Positions 21,655 through 32,475 of a stretch of DNA of 64,000 bases are shown piece by piece (position 1 is the first letter of the stretch; each line of letters opens with the position of its first letter). The notes under the pieces are model-generated. The model did no database searches. It saw nothing but the letters and a program-made list of their open reading frames with translations, and was not told where the DNA came from. The position numbers and the translations under genes were made by a program. Origin of the DNA: Rhizophagus irregularis (taxonomy: Eukaryota; Glomeromycota; Glomeromycetes; Glomerales; Glomeraceae). Location: assembly GCF_026210795.1 (NCBI RefSeq), contig NC_089453.1:3226501-3290500 (forward strand), given 5' to 3'.

Positions 21655-22455
21655 TAGGGTTCCGGATTGAAATCCGTATTTCGGATTTAGATCCGGATTA
21701 AGACTTGTAATTCGGATTACAGCTGTTTTCATATTATTTGGGACAAGACATCCGGTCCGGTATGTCGCATGTCGGATTGTCATGTTTGTTTATTTGCATA
21801 ACGATAATAGTTAAAATAGTTAAACGTAACTCGTTGATATAATTCATTGATTCAAATTTCATATCATATCTATATTTATTTTTTCCAAATATATATATAT
21901 AAATGTCTCAAACTGCATCTTTAACTTATACAAACTAAAACATATCGGACAAATATTAGGACTATAACTTGTGCAAAAAGTAAAAATAATTGTATTTGTG
22001 CACCCAAGACTCTTATAAAACCAAGAGGATCTCTTCACAAACCAATTACAAAAATGGATATATGAAATAAAAGAAAGCAATAGATTATGCTTTTCTTGCA
22101 TAGTTTAAAGATAATGTACTTACTATACTTAAAGTTCCTAAGAGTTTAGATTTTGTTAACATATGCAAAAGTTGCATCAACAAATATGAAATCAAAACAA
22201 CAAAGAAACAAATATAAATATCTTTGAAACTGCGAAGGTTAGTCCGATAGTTATATCAGAAGGTGAAATCAATGTAGATGATCAAGAAATGAATAATCTT
22301 ATTCCAAAACTCGAAAGGGTTAGTAAATCTTGATTCACGTGACAATCCGACATCCGACATACCGGACCGGACAAAATTTCACTTTTGTCCCGAATAATAT
22401 GAAAACAGCTGTAAAATCTGGATTAAATTACATTATCCGGATTAAAATCCGAATA
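21655..22455. mobile_element. Inverted-repeat element with ~115-base arms
   Basis: The left arm (about 21660-21785: ATTTCGGATT, TTCGGATTACAGCTGTTTTC, ATATTATTTGGGACAAGACA, TCCGGTCCGGTATGTCG) is mirrored at about 22340-22455 (CGACATACCGGACCGGACAA, ACAGCTG, ATCCGGATTAAAATCCG). The interior of about 550 bases has no recognised protein. A related CCGGATT/CGGATTATGG patch occurs at 22925-23000. Ends and target duplication were not resolved. Confidence 0.6.
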
Positions 22456-23679
22456 ATTATATATCGAATATATTGAATAAAATTACTTAATATTATATAT
22501 TATTATTATATATTATTATTAGTATACAATATAAATTTATTACAGGTGCGAAAACTTCCATAACTTTCATATTTCGTTTTAAAAAGAGAATTTTAGTCAC
22601 TATTCCCTTTTCATCATATGCATAGTTTTCCATTAACATTAGAATATTTTGTAAAATAACTATGTCTGATATTTGTATGTTTTATTACTGCTCTCTTTTA
22701 TAAACATTAATTAAAAAAAGGTAAATTTTTATTCTTTTAATAAAAAGAATTATTTTCTAAATTTGTATTCTTTGAACTTAAAGAGCTTCGTAAACTTGTA
22801 TTAGGAGATTCTTCATTATCCAAATCAATTTCAATATTATTATTTTCCATTGTTTACAATAATTTAAGTGAGACAAAGAATTTTGTTTATTAGAATATAG
22901 TAAATCAGTACTTAACTATTTATATACTAATCTGGATTACAAATTACAATCTGCCCAATCCACTAATTCGGATTATGGCAAGCCGTAATAAGGATCATCA
23001 TAATTAAGCTTAAGAAAGGATTTTATTTTATTTTATTTTTTTTTATCCATGTGAACAAGATTACAGAAAGATAGACAAGAACTAATTAAAACAAAAAGTC
23101 AACGCTATCTAAACTACGCTATAATCAAACCGCCCGAAAACAGTGCCACCCTGGTAAGCTTAAGAAACGATCGAAACCCTAAATAGGTACTGGATCCTAA
23201 GCATTGATCACGTGACTAGAAATTAGCCAATAAAAATCAAGATTTGATTGTGCTACACTTAAAATATGTAAAAAAAATATATTTTGAATGACTGAGACAC
23301 ATTTTTAAATTAATGAACATATTTAATAAAAAAAAAGGATAATTAGCTATTCAAAATAACATTGTCTGATAATTTTTCATGACCTCTTAAAAACATTTAA
23401 TTATAATAACTCAGGCCAGCACACAATCTCAACCCAGATTATGAAAAATTTTGACTAATGAAATTATACTTGTATGGTACGATTTGTTTCAATTGAGATC
23501 ATTCATATGAAAATCATTCACGTTAGTAGTTTAATAGTAATTATCTCAAAAAGTAATGTTACCGATTTAGATTTATAAAATTTTAAATTTTTTAAAGTTC
23601 TGAAAGTTTTTTTTAATCACCTCAATTTTATTGTTGAGTATAGACTTCCAGCACCATACCTAATCTAGATTGAATATCC
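22456..23679. other. Intergenic, no gene seen
   Basis: AT-rich. It holds a satellite CGGATT patch (22925-23000) that may be a second decayed end of the preceding element, and a single TGATCACGTGACTAG near 23206. Confidence 0.35.
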
Positions 23680-23925
23680 ACGAGAAAAGAATTATTCGAT
23701 AAAAAGGTATCCTTTTGAGTCACTTTCTTTATTCTTTAAAAAAAACGATTATTTTTACTCGCTCATTCTTTCGTTAACGTTAATTGATTTTCTTAAATCA
23801 TAAAGTTTTATTATTTAGAACAATTAGAGTCAATTTTATAGAAAATGAATAAAGAATTAAAGATGGATTATTCGAATTATTTATCAATAAAACACAAATT
23901 ACTATAAATGTAACTTTGGACGTAA
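23680..23925 (+). repeat. Repeat inverted at 28377-28625
   Basis: AAAAAGGTATCCTTTTGAGT, CGTTAACGTTAATT, TCGAATTATTTATCAATAAA and GTAACTTTGGACG occur in reverse complement and mirror order at 28377-28625. A further piece is at about 34720-34850. The family includes the 5' part of the acidic pseudogene that follows. Confidence 0.75.
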
Positions 23926-24217
23926 AACTGGAAATGACCCCATGGCTGGATATTTATGACGAAGACGGAGAAATGACACCAACTATCGATATAGAAAATG
24001 AAGAAGTGGACGATGATGACAGAGAGCTTGAAAGCGAATATGAAAAAATGATGACAGTTTAATGAAAGCAAAGATGAGGATGAAAGAAAAGGAACAGGAA
24101 GAGAATTCAGAATTCTGATGAAGAAGTGATCATTGACCAACCTCTTAGCAGCGAAGTGGGTGAACAAATACCACACTCTTTTGGTGAATTTATCCCATTT
24201 CATGAATATCACTGAAT
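23846..24217 (+). pseudogene. Remnant of an acidic protein gene
   Basis: A first open piece from about 23926 reads LEMTPWLDIYDEDGEMTPT then an E/D-rich run, and stops at TAA near 24060. After a frameshift it resumes as SDEEVIIDQPLSSEVGEQIP and ends with FGEFIPFHEYH at 24217. An upstream ATG (23864) gives only MDYSNYLSIKHKLL. The composition is highly acidic and no domain is recognised. Its upstream half is part of a dispersed repeat, so this looks like a mobile or duplicated gene fragment rather than a local gene. Confidence 0.45.
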
Positions 24218-24508
24218 CACTAATTTTCTGTTGGATGCAAAAACATTGTATATGTAAGTTGCATTATTCTAACGCTTGCAAACGATTTTTTTTTTGGTAA
24301 AACGATATACTTTTATTATTTATATGATGAAGAACATAAAAATCTATAAAATACACCCGAAGTTTGGAAATAAGACTCAAGAACAAGCCTATTTCCTCCC
24401 TCAATACCAAAACTTTCACCTCATATGGTAAAGTTATAGTACCATTACCTATTACATAAAATTTGAAAGATCAATATAATACATTCTTAAAAAGTCCTTA
24501 ACCTTATA

Positions 24509-24590
24509 TAAATCTTTATTTTATGTCAAGCAGGAGGAATAATTATTAATCAATCTTTATTTTATGTCAAGCAGGAGGAGTAATTAACCC
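24509..24590 (+). repeat. Tandem duplication, ~43-base unit
   Basis: AATCTTTATTTTATGTCAAG followed by CAGGAGGA occurs twice, at about 24510 and 24553, differing by one base in the core. Confidence 0.75.
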
Positions 24591-24735
24591 TATATTAATC
24601 CTTTATAATTTGCGTTTTAACGTGAAATCATGTGACTTCAACACGGAAACACTATCCTAATCTACTACTTTTCATTCGCCATCTTTTCTTGAACTGTTTC
24701 TCTTCTTTTGGACTCTTTACTGTACTGCCCGCTTG

Positions 24736-25413
24736 TCATTTTAGTCTCGTCTCATTCCCTATTCTCTTTTCAAAATCCACATTAAGTTGCGTATACTTTT
24801 GTATTAAATCATGTGATTCCGCATATTTAATCAATTTTTCTCGAAGCTTAATTGCGGATTCTAGAGATTTAATCTTCATTGCCGCCTCTTCCACCTTCAT
24901 CTGATGTTTGATCTTTTCCCGTCCATTTCTTCTCCTGCTATCATAAAACCTCCACTAATTTCTTGACCTTGGGACTAATAACCCTCATTTTGTATATCAA
25001 AATTCGAGATGCCGTGAAGCAACGTATGGTTGGTATGGAACTAACAATTTTTGTTCCTTCTTTTGTTCGTTGATGATATTTACCACTTCTTCCATTAAAG
25101 AAAAATCGGCAAAGGAAGAAGCGTTAAAGAAAGATAATGTCTCAAAGTCATTTACATCTAAACCTCTCCTGTACGTATTTACCACTTTATCCTCAGATAC
25201 TGTCATCGATCGTTCCACATCATTCGCTGGACCTCTATCCTTGAATTTATCTCTTTCCTGATACTTACTAATTCCATCTAATTCTGCAAAAATTCTTTGA
25301 GCTGGAGTTTCCAAAAAGTTTGCATGATGTGTCACTTCCGGCATACGCAGTTTTGTATCATGCTTCTTTGTATCTTGCTTCTCCTCTTTCTTGCTTCTTA
25401 TCGGTTCCTTGAA
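24736..25413 (-). CDS. Charged coiled-coil protein, two exons, 5' end unknown
   Basis: One exon opens after the acceptor TTTCGGCAG at 25414 and runs FKEPIRSKKEEKQDTKK, then MPEVTHHANFLETPAQRIF (ATG at 25344), and further on LMEEVVNIINEQKKEQK. It would stop at 24997 if not spliced. A second open block starts after AAATTAG at 24954: WRFYDSRRRNGREKIKHQ, then MKVEEAAMKIKSLESAIKL, ending at 24736 (72 codons). A donor TAC|GTTGC near 25022 would join them in phase with a 68-base intron, but this is only a candidate. Both blocks are strongly charged and the second is clearly coiled coil. It has no matching residues with the palindrome genes beyond this general character. Function unknown. Confidence 0.45.
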
Positions 25414-25479
25414 CTGCCGAAATAACCAAAATGCTAGTTTTTATTAATTGTTTATTAACTACCGTTCATCTAAAATTTA

Positions 25480-25900
25480 GAACCGATTTGTATACAATTG
25501 GATTTAGTTAAAGTTTATACATGTAGACACTTTACAATTTATTTGCGACATCGAAATTATAATTTTAATATACATTTAATGCAACTTTAATATATATCGA
25601 ATACAATTTTACTATACAGTAAATATAACTTTTACATATGTTAAATACAAATTTACTATTAAATAAAACTTTAATATATTTTTATCGTACATTAAATATA
25701 TTTTTATCGCACATTAATTACATTTTTAAATATACATTAAATATAACGTTTTAATATGAATTTAACATAACTTTACTAATATCGATAATATTTTTGTACG
25801 ACCTGTTAAATCAGGTGACGATCTCCTTAATAAGCGTCAACTTTATAGTACATACGATTGGCTTGAACTTATTGTAACGATGCATTAATTAAATTATTAA
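25480..25900. repeat. AT-rich degenerate repeats
   Basis: Loose repetition of TTTAATATACATTAAATATA-type units; two adjacent copies of TTTTTATCG(T/C)ACATTAA are clear near 25680-25720. No gene. Confidence 0.45.
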
Positions 25901-25917
25901 AATATCTATTTATATCT

Positions 25918-26170
25918 AACTTGATAATATTGACGACATAATTATATCTTATTATTATTAACGTATGTAACTTGATAATTGTAATATTGACGACATAATT
26001 ATATCAAACAATTATTAATAACTTGATAATTGTAATATTGACGACATAATTATTTCATAAAATTATTTTAATAACTTGATAATTGTAATATTGACGACAT
26101 AATTATATCATAGAATTATTTACTAACTTGATAAATTGTAATAATGACGACATAATTATATCATACAATT
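25918..26170 (+). repeat. Five-copy tandem array, ~54-base unit
   Basis: AACTTGATAATTGTAATATT then GACGACATAATTATATCA repeats five times with small changes (starts near 25918, 25971, 26020, 26072, 26126). Single or double units of the same sequence occur upstream of other coiled-coil family copies (about 1150, 3780, 6470, 11800, 19780, 32290), so the array is an expansion of a family-associated element. Confidence 0.8.
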
Positions 26171-26199
26171 TTGATTAAGGCTTATTTGGCTTATTTATT

Positions 26200-26715
26200 G
26201 TAGAAATTTTGAACTAAAAAATTTACAAGGACTAAAATTGTCCTTTCTCGCAATATGAAAAAATCATTTACTAGGCTTTCCCTCAATGAAAGTTTATATT
26301 TTTTAATGAAATAAAATACCGGAAGCCAAGCAAATATTACAAATATCGGCTTCTTACAAAATTAAGCGAACTAAATCAAAGGCGCGTTTTGGTATAGTGA
26401 GCTTTGTGTCATAGAAGTGTTTCCTCTTTTTTTGGACTCTTGAGTCCAATCCTAAAAAAGAAAGCAGGCTGGAAAAGAAATAGAACTGCAGAACGTGATC
26501 TCCGGATCTATAAATTAAAATTAATTAACAAAAAATTACAAAAAAAGACCAATGTAAAAAGCCACAGTTCCCATGTAGAACTGGTGAAGAAGTGGATTGC
26601 ACTTTAGGAACGGAAGCTTAAACTAAGTAAGGGTAGAGCGGAGGTCGAGGAGGTTGAATTGGAAAATATGAAATTGCATCGAGATCTTTTAGGAAATAAG
26701 AATTGTACGTGATTA
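26200..26715 (+). pseudogene. Coiled-coil family copy with inverted mini-exon
   Basis: The copy begins with TTCCCTCAATGAAAGTTTAT, then a degraded exon 1. From 26430 the mini-exon region is present in the opposite orientation (GGACTCTTGAGTCCAATCCT then AAAAAAGAAAGCAG). The coiled coil follows on the plus strand (LKLINKKLQKKTNVKSHSSH, VELVKKWIAL) and is cut by an in-frame TAG before the ERKLKLSKG equivalent. A collapsed trace of the 69-base hairpin follows near 26807. Confidence 0.6.
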
Positions 26716-27113
26716 CATATTTTTTTTTTTCATTTAAATATCAATTCATCAATTAGCAAATACCGCTATTTTTTATAGAAAAAATTTATTTATTATTAAA
26801 TAATCACCCTTCGATGTCCGGATTGATAAGCTTGATCATTCGTTTGAAATCAGTTATTTAAAGTAACTAAACCATAGTAGAGAACTACGGTAAAGATTGA
26901 TTTTTCTATTTCTTCGATTTAACCGATTTTGCGAGTCATTAAAATCCTTAGGAAATTGTAATGCATCAAGTAGTGCCGACCCGCACTAGAAATTTACAGA
27001 TCAATAGTTTTTATTTCATTTAATTCTGGTTTGTGTTAAATATCCAATCAAACTCAAATCGCATAAAGCTAAATACTAAATACATGATCAACCATAGGTG
27101 ATAAATGAAGGCG

Positions 27114-27684
27114 CCTTCCCGCAATCGAAGTCACGTGATTAATGTAAAAAATTTTCTGATAAAAAATTTTACGCGGGGTACAGCGAGCCAGATATGAGTG
27201 AATGGATTTTGGACTGACGGCTCCTCCCAAACCAACCGTATCATTGAGTCGAATTGCTTTTATCTCAGTGTTTAACATAGAGGTTTTTGATTAGTTTAGA
27301 ATTCACAAACTTGTTTTTGGTAGAAAAGGAGGGTAAAACTGGGCGAGTAGACCGTTTTGTTTGGCAATTTTGTCTGGTTTGATCACACATTTTCTCCGAT
27401 GCGGGAGACTTTAGTTTTTTTTTTAGGTTTTTCTTTTTGGGATTTCTTCATGTTAGGTTCGATTTTTGCATATTGGGATGAGACGAGGTCTATTTATTGT
27501 TATATTCGTGCAACTGCATATCTTAGTGCATATATTTAGTGTGTTCTCCTGGTAATGTATTTAGATAGGTTTTTTGTGCTATAGAGCAGCCAACTGCTTC
27601 TCTACGTATTTCTAAATATTATATATGTACTCGTACTAATTTTAATAAAGAAATGCGTTACAAAAAAAAAATAAATAAATAAAA
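27114..27684 (+). mobile_element. Poly-A (SINE/LINE-like) retroelement, 571 bases
   Basis: Flanked by a 13-base direct duplication ATAAATGAAGGCG (27101-27113 and 27685-27697) and ending in TGCGTTAC, an A run and AAAT repeats. That is the signature of target-primed reverse transcription. The interior has no RT frame, and the open stretches are short. A 5' block (TCGAAGTCACGTGATT, then CTCCTCCCAAACCAA) recurs at 53095-53230. I could not identify convincing pol III A and B boxes, so SINE against truncated LINE is unresolved. Confidence 0.7.
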
Positions 27685-27777
27685 ATAAATGAAGGCGTCT
27701 CACTGTTGGGTTTGTTTCATAGTAGGCTTATTAATAAATATTTCACTCATCAGAAGAATTTTTAAAATAAAAATTAA

Positions 27778-28133
27778 TTCGTGATCCGCTACTCAAATTC
27801 GGGGGTTTTTGCGATTATCTCGTATTCCAGTGATCCAATTTCGACGAACATTTTTTTGTTATGTAGCTCTCCATGTCCTTTATAAAATAAAAAAAATCGT
27901 CGAAATTGGACCAATAGATCGTGAGATAATTACAAAAACGGTTTTTTTCGGAAGTGGCTAGATTCCTCACGATATTCTCCGAACTAAAAATAGGTTTTAT
28001 AATTATCGATCTTTTTTTATTTTGTAGAGAGCGACACAACAAAAAATTGTTCATCGAAATTGGATTGCTGGTTTAACAGATAATCGCAAAAAAAACGATT
28101 TTTTTATTCCCCCGAATTTGAATAGTGCATGAA
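27778..28133. mobile_element. piggyBac-type MITE, 356 bases, TTAA target
   Basis: Begins TTCGTGATCCGCTACTCAAA and ends with the near mirror of it (TTTGAATAGTGCATGAA). Both ends continue as TTCGGGGG / CCCCCGAA, GCGATTATCT / AGATAATCGC and ATCCAATTTCGA / TCGAAATTGGAT. TTAA flanks both sides (27774-27777 and 28134-28137). The undisrupted sibling near 12590 reads AAAAATTAATAATAAAC with a single TTAA, which confirms the insertion. Non-coding. Confidence 0.85.
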
Positions 28134-28376
28134 TTAATAATAAAACAAGAACTCGTATAACTTAAAATATATCTAAATATGATGGACGATAATACTGTGC
28201 ATATCTAGTACTACTCTAAAGTTGATGTTGTCATTTAATTAATTATAATTCGACTTGTGATGATCGATACACGGCCATTCTATCATTAAAAGAAGATTTA
28301 TAATAAATCCAAGAATAAGATATCCATCTGCTGGAATTCTGGATAACAAAGTATTGCTAGAAAACTTATTTTCCGT

Positions 28377-28625
28377 CCAAAGTTACGTTTATAGTAATTT
28401 GTGTTTTATTGATAAACAATTCGAATAATCCATCTTTATACATTTTTTATAAAATTGGCTCTAATTGTTCTAAATAATAAAATTTTATGATTTAAGAAAA
28501 TCAAATTAACGTTAACGAAAGACTGACGAGTAAAAATAATCGTTTTTTAAAGAATAAAGAAAGTGCCTCAAAAGGATACCTTTGGATTAAATAATTCTTT
28601 CTCGATTTGGCAAATAAATTTGGGT
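28377..28625 (-). repeat. Inverted copy of 23680-23925
   Basis: CGTCCAAAGTTACG, TTTATTGATAAACAATTCGA, AATTAACGTTAACG and CTCAAAAGGATACC occur as the mirror of the 23.7-kb block. The copy starts immediately after the end of the spacer-derived segment. Confidence 0.75.
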
Positions 28626-30760
28626 TGATGTATCTCTGTAGCACAATAATTACGGAATATTGAATTACATTTGTATTGATACAAGAGGTATGTAGAATAA
28701 GGAATAACCTAGAAAAAAAAAGACTTTTTTATCATAGATTTAATAAATAGATTGTAAGTCGGTATATCTGATATCCAATCTTAGTATAGTATGATTTTGT
28801 AAAATAGTATGTATGTTGCATTTTTTGTTAGTACGTATGATTTTAAATTTTGATTTTTAAATATAAAAATTAGTGAAAAAAAATCATACATACGTATATA
28901 AATCATACTTTTTTACTATACTTTTTCGATGGCGCTCACTCCTTCTTTAAAATATGAAAATAAAAATTTAAATAAATATTTTTATTTGTTATACTAAGCA
29001 TATCGTTATTTATGTGCATTTATCTTTAAAGATAAATACACCCTTTATAATTTTAAGGAGGAGAATCAAGAGTAAATAAATAAATTATAAACATAATCAT
29101 ATTTAAGCTTTTTGCAAAAATGTATTCATGTTCTTTATTAAATTTTAAATTTTTTAATTTTTTAAATTTTTTTAATTTTCTCGTAAAAAAAGCTGAAGCT
29201 GCAAAATACTAAATTACCTGTAAAAAAAATATATAGGATTTCTTGTAAAAAAAAAAATCTCGAATTGATATATTTTTCATATTAATATATTGCGTAATTG
29301 TCTTCTGTGATCAATCATAATTATGTGTTGTTTCACTTGTTTGTACGTAATAAAAAAATTTAAATCATACTATCATACATACATATTATTATATGTTGTG
29401 ATAAGTTAAGTTATATGTACCATAAAAAATCATACATACAAAGTAAAAAACTAAAAATCCCACAAACATACTAACTTAAAAATCGTACTTTACAAAATAT
29501 ATAGTCGTTAAAAAGTGAAATTTTAGAAAAATATTATTGAAAAAATGGTATATTAGAATAAATTCTATTTTTTCACATTAGTATTTGTTTTATAAATAAT
29601 ATAGAAGTCATGATAAATAATTTATAACTTAATGTCTGAAATTTTATTTGCGTATTTTTGCAGGATTTTCAATATCAGGAATTATGCGTACTACTCTTAT
29701 AAAAAGTTTCTGCGTACAGCTCATAGTAAAAAATTTTTTCGACACCTGACCTCTTATTATATATATATTTCTGGGTCCTAGATAGACTACCCGGGTCTTA
29801 TACAAAATATCCATAATTAAAATTGATTATACCCGGATCTTAATCTAGGTGAATTTTTTTATATCTGATAAAATATCCGGATCTTTTAATGTGAGGGTAT
29901 TCTTAAAGGGAGATATCTTAAGCAGTATAATTGTTTTATCTTGAAATTTTCTTGAGGATTTTGAGCGGGTAACTGGTGGAGCCATTTGAAGTTTGATATA
30001 AAGTATATGTGAATATATTATAGTAAACTATGATATGTACTTTTTACGTCGAGGAATCTATTTATTTATTTATGTAAAAAAATTTATGACTTCAATAAAA
30101 TATCGAAATAAAATCATTTTTTGTTCTGTAAATTTGTGCATAAAGAACAAAATAATAAATAAACACGCCCGAACACCCAAAAAGAAATAACCTCTAATGT
30201 AAACTAGCTTAAACAAACTTGAGCTAACAGATTCTACCTATATCTAATTATTACGACTACAAATAACCTCCGTTATACGGAAATATAAACATAATATTAC
30301 AATTATTAATATAAGAATAATGAATATTAATAATATGGAATCAAAACTCTGATTTTCTTTTGTTTAGTTGCTAGTTTCACCCCGGCAGAATTTGGTTGAA
30401 AATTTTCATAATCAAATATGAAAATCCCTAAAAGTATGCATGGATAGTAGAGAACATTTGATAATAATATCGATAAAAAAAATTCGTAAGTAATCGTTAT
30501 GATCTATAATGCTCTTTTTGTCAAAGGTTGCAAAAGCCAAGATTTTATTTATTCATTTACTTACTTTTTATTAGGAAGTAAAAAGAAAGAATCTACTAAA
30601 TCAGTTTAATAAAATTAAGACACAATAATTGTTTCTAAACCATGGTAAAATGAGAATTTTCCTATTAGAAAATAAACTTCATAAGGATAGCATAGTCATT
30701 TACAGCAAAAATCAATACTCACATATTGATAACAGGGGATCGACGCACTTTCTAATTTCT
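28626..30760. other. Gene-poor AT-rich region with inverted fragments
   Basis: No supported gene. ATCATACATACGTATATA and related ATCATACATAC/GTATGTATGAT motifs at about 28790-28920 and 29370-29440 are in opposite orientation and may be arms of a decayed element. The stretch 29770-29890 repeats CCGG(A/G)TCTTA-type motifs (ACCCGGGTCTTATAC, ACCCGGATCTTAATC, ATCCGGATCTTTT). Confidence 0.35.
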
Positions 30761-30769
30761 CAACTTCCG

Positions 30770-30860
30770 CGCTGGCCTGAGTTTTAGTTTTCGTTCCCAA
30801 AGTGCAATCCGCCTCTCTCCTAGCTCGATTTGCGATATTTTCTAACTCTACTTAAGCACT
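30770..30860 (-). pseudogene. Coiled-coil family fragment
   Basis: The minus strand reads ELGERRIALWERKLKL, matching VELVEKRIALWERKLKL of the intact genes, but only this piece remains and stops follow. Confidence 0.55.
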
Positions 30861-30919
30861 GGCTTTACATAAATTGACTCTCAAATACATAGATTATGAA
30901 TACTAAAATTTAATGATCT

Positions 30920-31680
30920 ATTTATTGTGCGATCCTCGCTCTCTATCATCAGTTCTATACGTTTCGGTATAGATTTTACTAAATTAAGACATAAATTCCC
31001 ATAAATTCCCATAAATGGCCTCCCATTACCTTGCTATTGTTGACATATAAACCACTTGGGTTGATGGGATGTTCATAAATTTTCGATAGTCAGTCAAGAA
31101 GGTTAAGTTTAGCTTGGTGCTTGGATGTTGAAATATCCACACGAGTTTGCTCAAATAAATTTTGAGTCAAAATGTCACGACAAAGTCCACCATTTATATT
31201 TTTAGTTAAACATGTGAAAACCAACAGCTCCTTTTTCTCTACACATGAACTTTAAAGGGTGTTTTGCTGTTTCACGAGCTGGCCTTAGTTTCCACTTCTA
31301 TAGCGAACTTGAGTTGTATTACAAAACATTTGTTTCGTCAGAAAATATAGCTTTATTTCACCTTTTTCTTTGATGAGCTTTTTGCCCAGTAAGAATAGGA
31401 ACTGGACGAAAAATACAAACTTTATATTCAAGTTTCTGATGATTTTCTCTTACTGTTCGTGGTGCAACGTGGTGCAATATTAAGACTAGGATAAGAATTT
31501 TCAGGAACTTCAACACTTGACGCATCTCTGTATGATTTTGTGGCACGACCAAGGTAATAACATTTATTAGGGGATATGACGCTTTGGATGACCTGAATGA
31601 TTTCTTGCTTTAAGTCATATAACGTCTTTTGAAGGATTGTTTTGGTGATACAGAAAAACTGGATCATCCGACCAATTTTT
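30920..31680 (-). pseudogene. Tc1/mariner-like transposase remnant
   Basis: Minus-strand pieces in different frames follow Tc1 order. First comes a basic RNHSGHPK-like segment, then APRTVRENHQKLEYKV with ILTGQKAHQRKR (the second helix-turn-helix region). Next is AIFSDETN (the Asp of the FSDE catalytic motif), KEKGAVGFHMF, and finally IPKRIELMIESEDRTINR (the usual C-terminal MPKRIEAVI region). Many stops and frameshifts separate them; the DDE/D second and third acidic residues could not be placed. The terminal inverted repeats were not found. Confidence 0.6.
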
Positions 31681-31789
31681 TTTCTAAAAAAAGTAAATGA
31701 GTCTTGGACTTATAATTAATTCTGAAGAGAGTTGTTTTTCTTCTTGTAAAGGGATTAAAGATGTATTCCTTTCCATGACATCTTTTTAT

Positions 31790-32140
31790 GAAGTGATATG
31801 TTGCAAAATAATACAATGAATATTAAGTTCGCTATCCTCTTTTTTTTCTTGGAATTTCTTTTCACTATGCGTGATAATAAATGTGTTGTTCAGCACCAAA
31901 AATTCAAAAATTAACAAAAAATATTTATTACTATTAAAAATTACCTTGGACTCTTTTAAAAAAGAAAGCAGAAAGAACATTAAAAAATGCTCAAAATTGT
32001 TCATCAATATAAAGAAGATAAGTTTTGTTTCTTCCAGTTGAGGATTATCTCATTCGCCTTATTATTTTTCTCTTCACTTGTAACAGTCACATCATTTATC
32101 TTCCAGTTTTCTGCGGCACTATTATGAAAGTATTTGTGTT
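31790..32140 (-). pseudogene. Decayed coiled-coil family copy
   Basis: Minus-strand order: CTTTCATAATAGTGCCGCAG and AAACTGGAAGATAAATGATG (exon 1 start), then GAGAAAAATAATAAGGCGAA, a truncated mini-exon GAGTCCAAG followed by GTAATT, and TGCTGAACAACACATTTATT. The central part of exon 1 is deleted. Confidence 0.55.
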
Positions 32141-32269
32141 TACAAAAAAAAAATTTTTTTTTTTTTAATAAAAATCTGGTCGCATTTTCAAGATTAAAAT
32201 AGCTTCTTGTTTATTGGTATTAGAGTTCTAAGTATGAAGAATTCCAGACAAGAGTATGAAAAGAAAAAA

Positions 32270-32475
32270 TAAGATAGCTATTTATTGTTTACATAGTTTA
32301 CTAATCAAAATTATACGATGTAAATATGACATCAATATTTACTAATCAAATTGTATGATATAATTATGACATCAATATTTACTATTCAAACTGATTTTTT
32401 TTAAATAAAATAAAGAATTTATTTGGTTTAAAATTATATGTAAATACATAATAGAAATATAATACTATTTGTGAA
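32270..32475 (-). repeat. Upstream block and end of the inner-arm repeat
   Basis: TAGCTATTTATTGTTTACAT, two short copies of the TATGACATCAATATTTACTA unit, then AAATAAAATAAAGAATTTAT and a stretch ending at ATAATACTATTTG. That ending is the same as the inner limit of the left palindrome arm at 12022, which suggests a true repeat terminus. Confidence 0.6.

Larger units (their letters stand above)
26825..28375 (+). repeat. Direct copy of the palindrome spacer segment, with insertions
   Basis: Matches 12110-12840 in the same orientation (GTAATGCATCAAGTAGTGCC, then AATACATGA(T/C)CAACCA, TAATAAATATTTCACTCATC, ATTCTGGATAACAA). It is about 1.55 kb against 0.73 kb because two elements (27114-27684 and 27778-28133) have inserted. 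The 12-kb copy serves as the empty site for both. Confidence 0.85.

Noticed and set aside
23877-24212. 111-codon minus frame
   Set aside because: Antisense of an acidic plus-strand pseudogene; its hydrophobic character follows from the Glu/Asp codons on the other strand.
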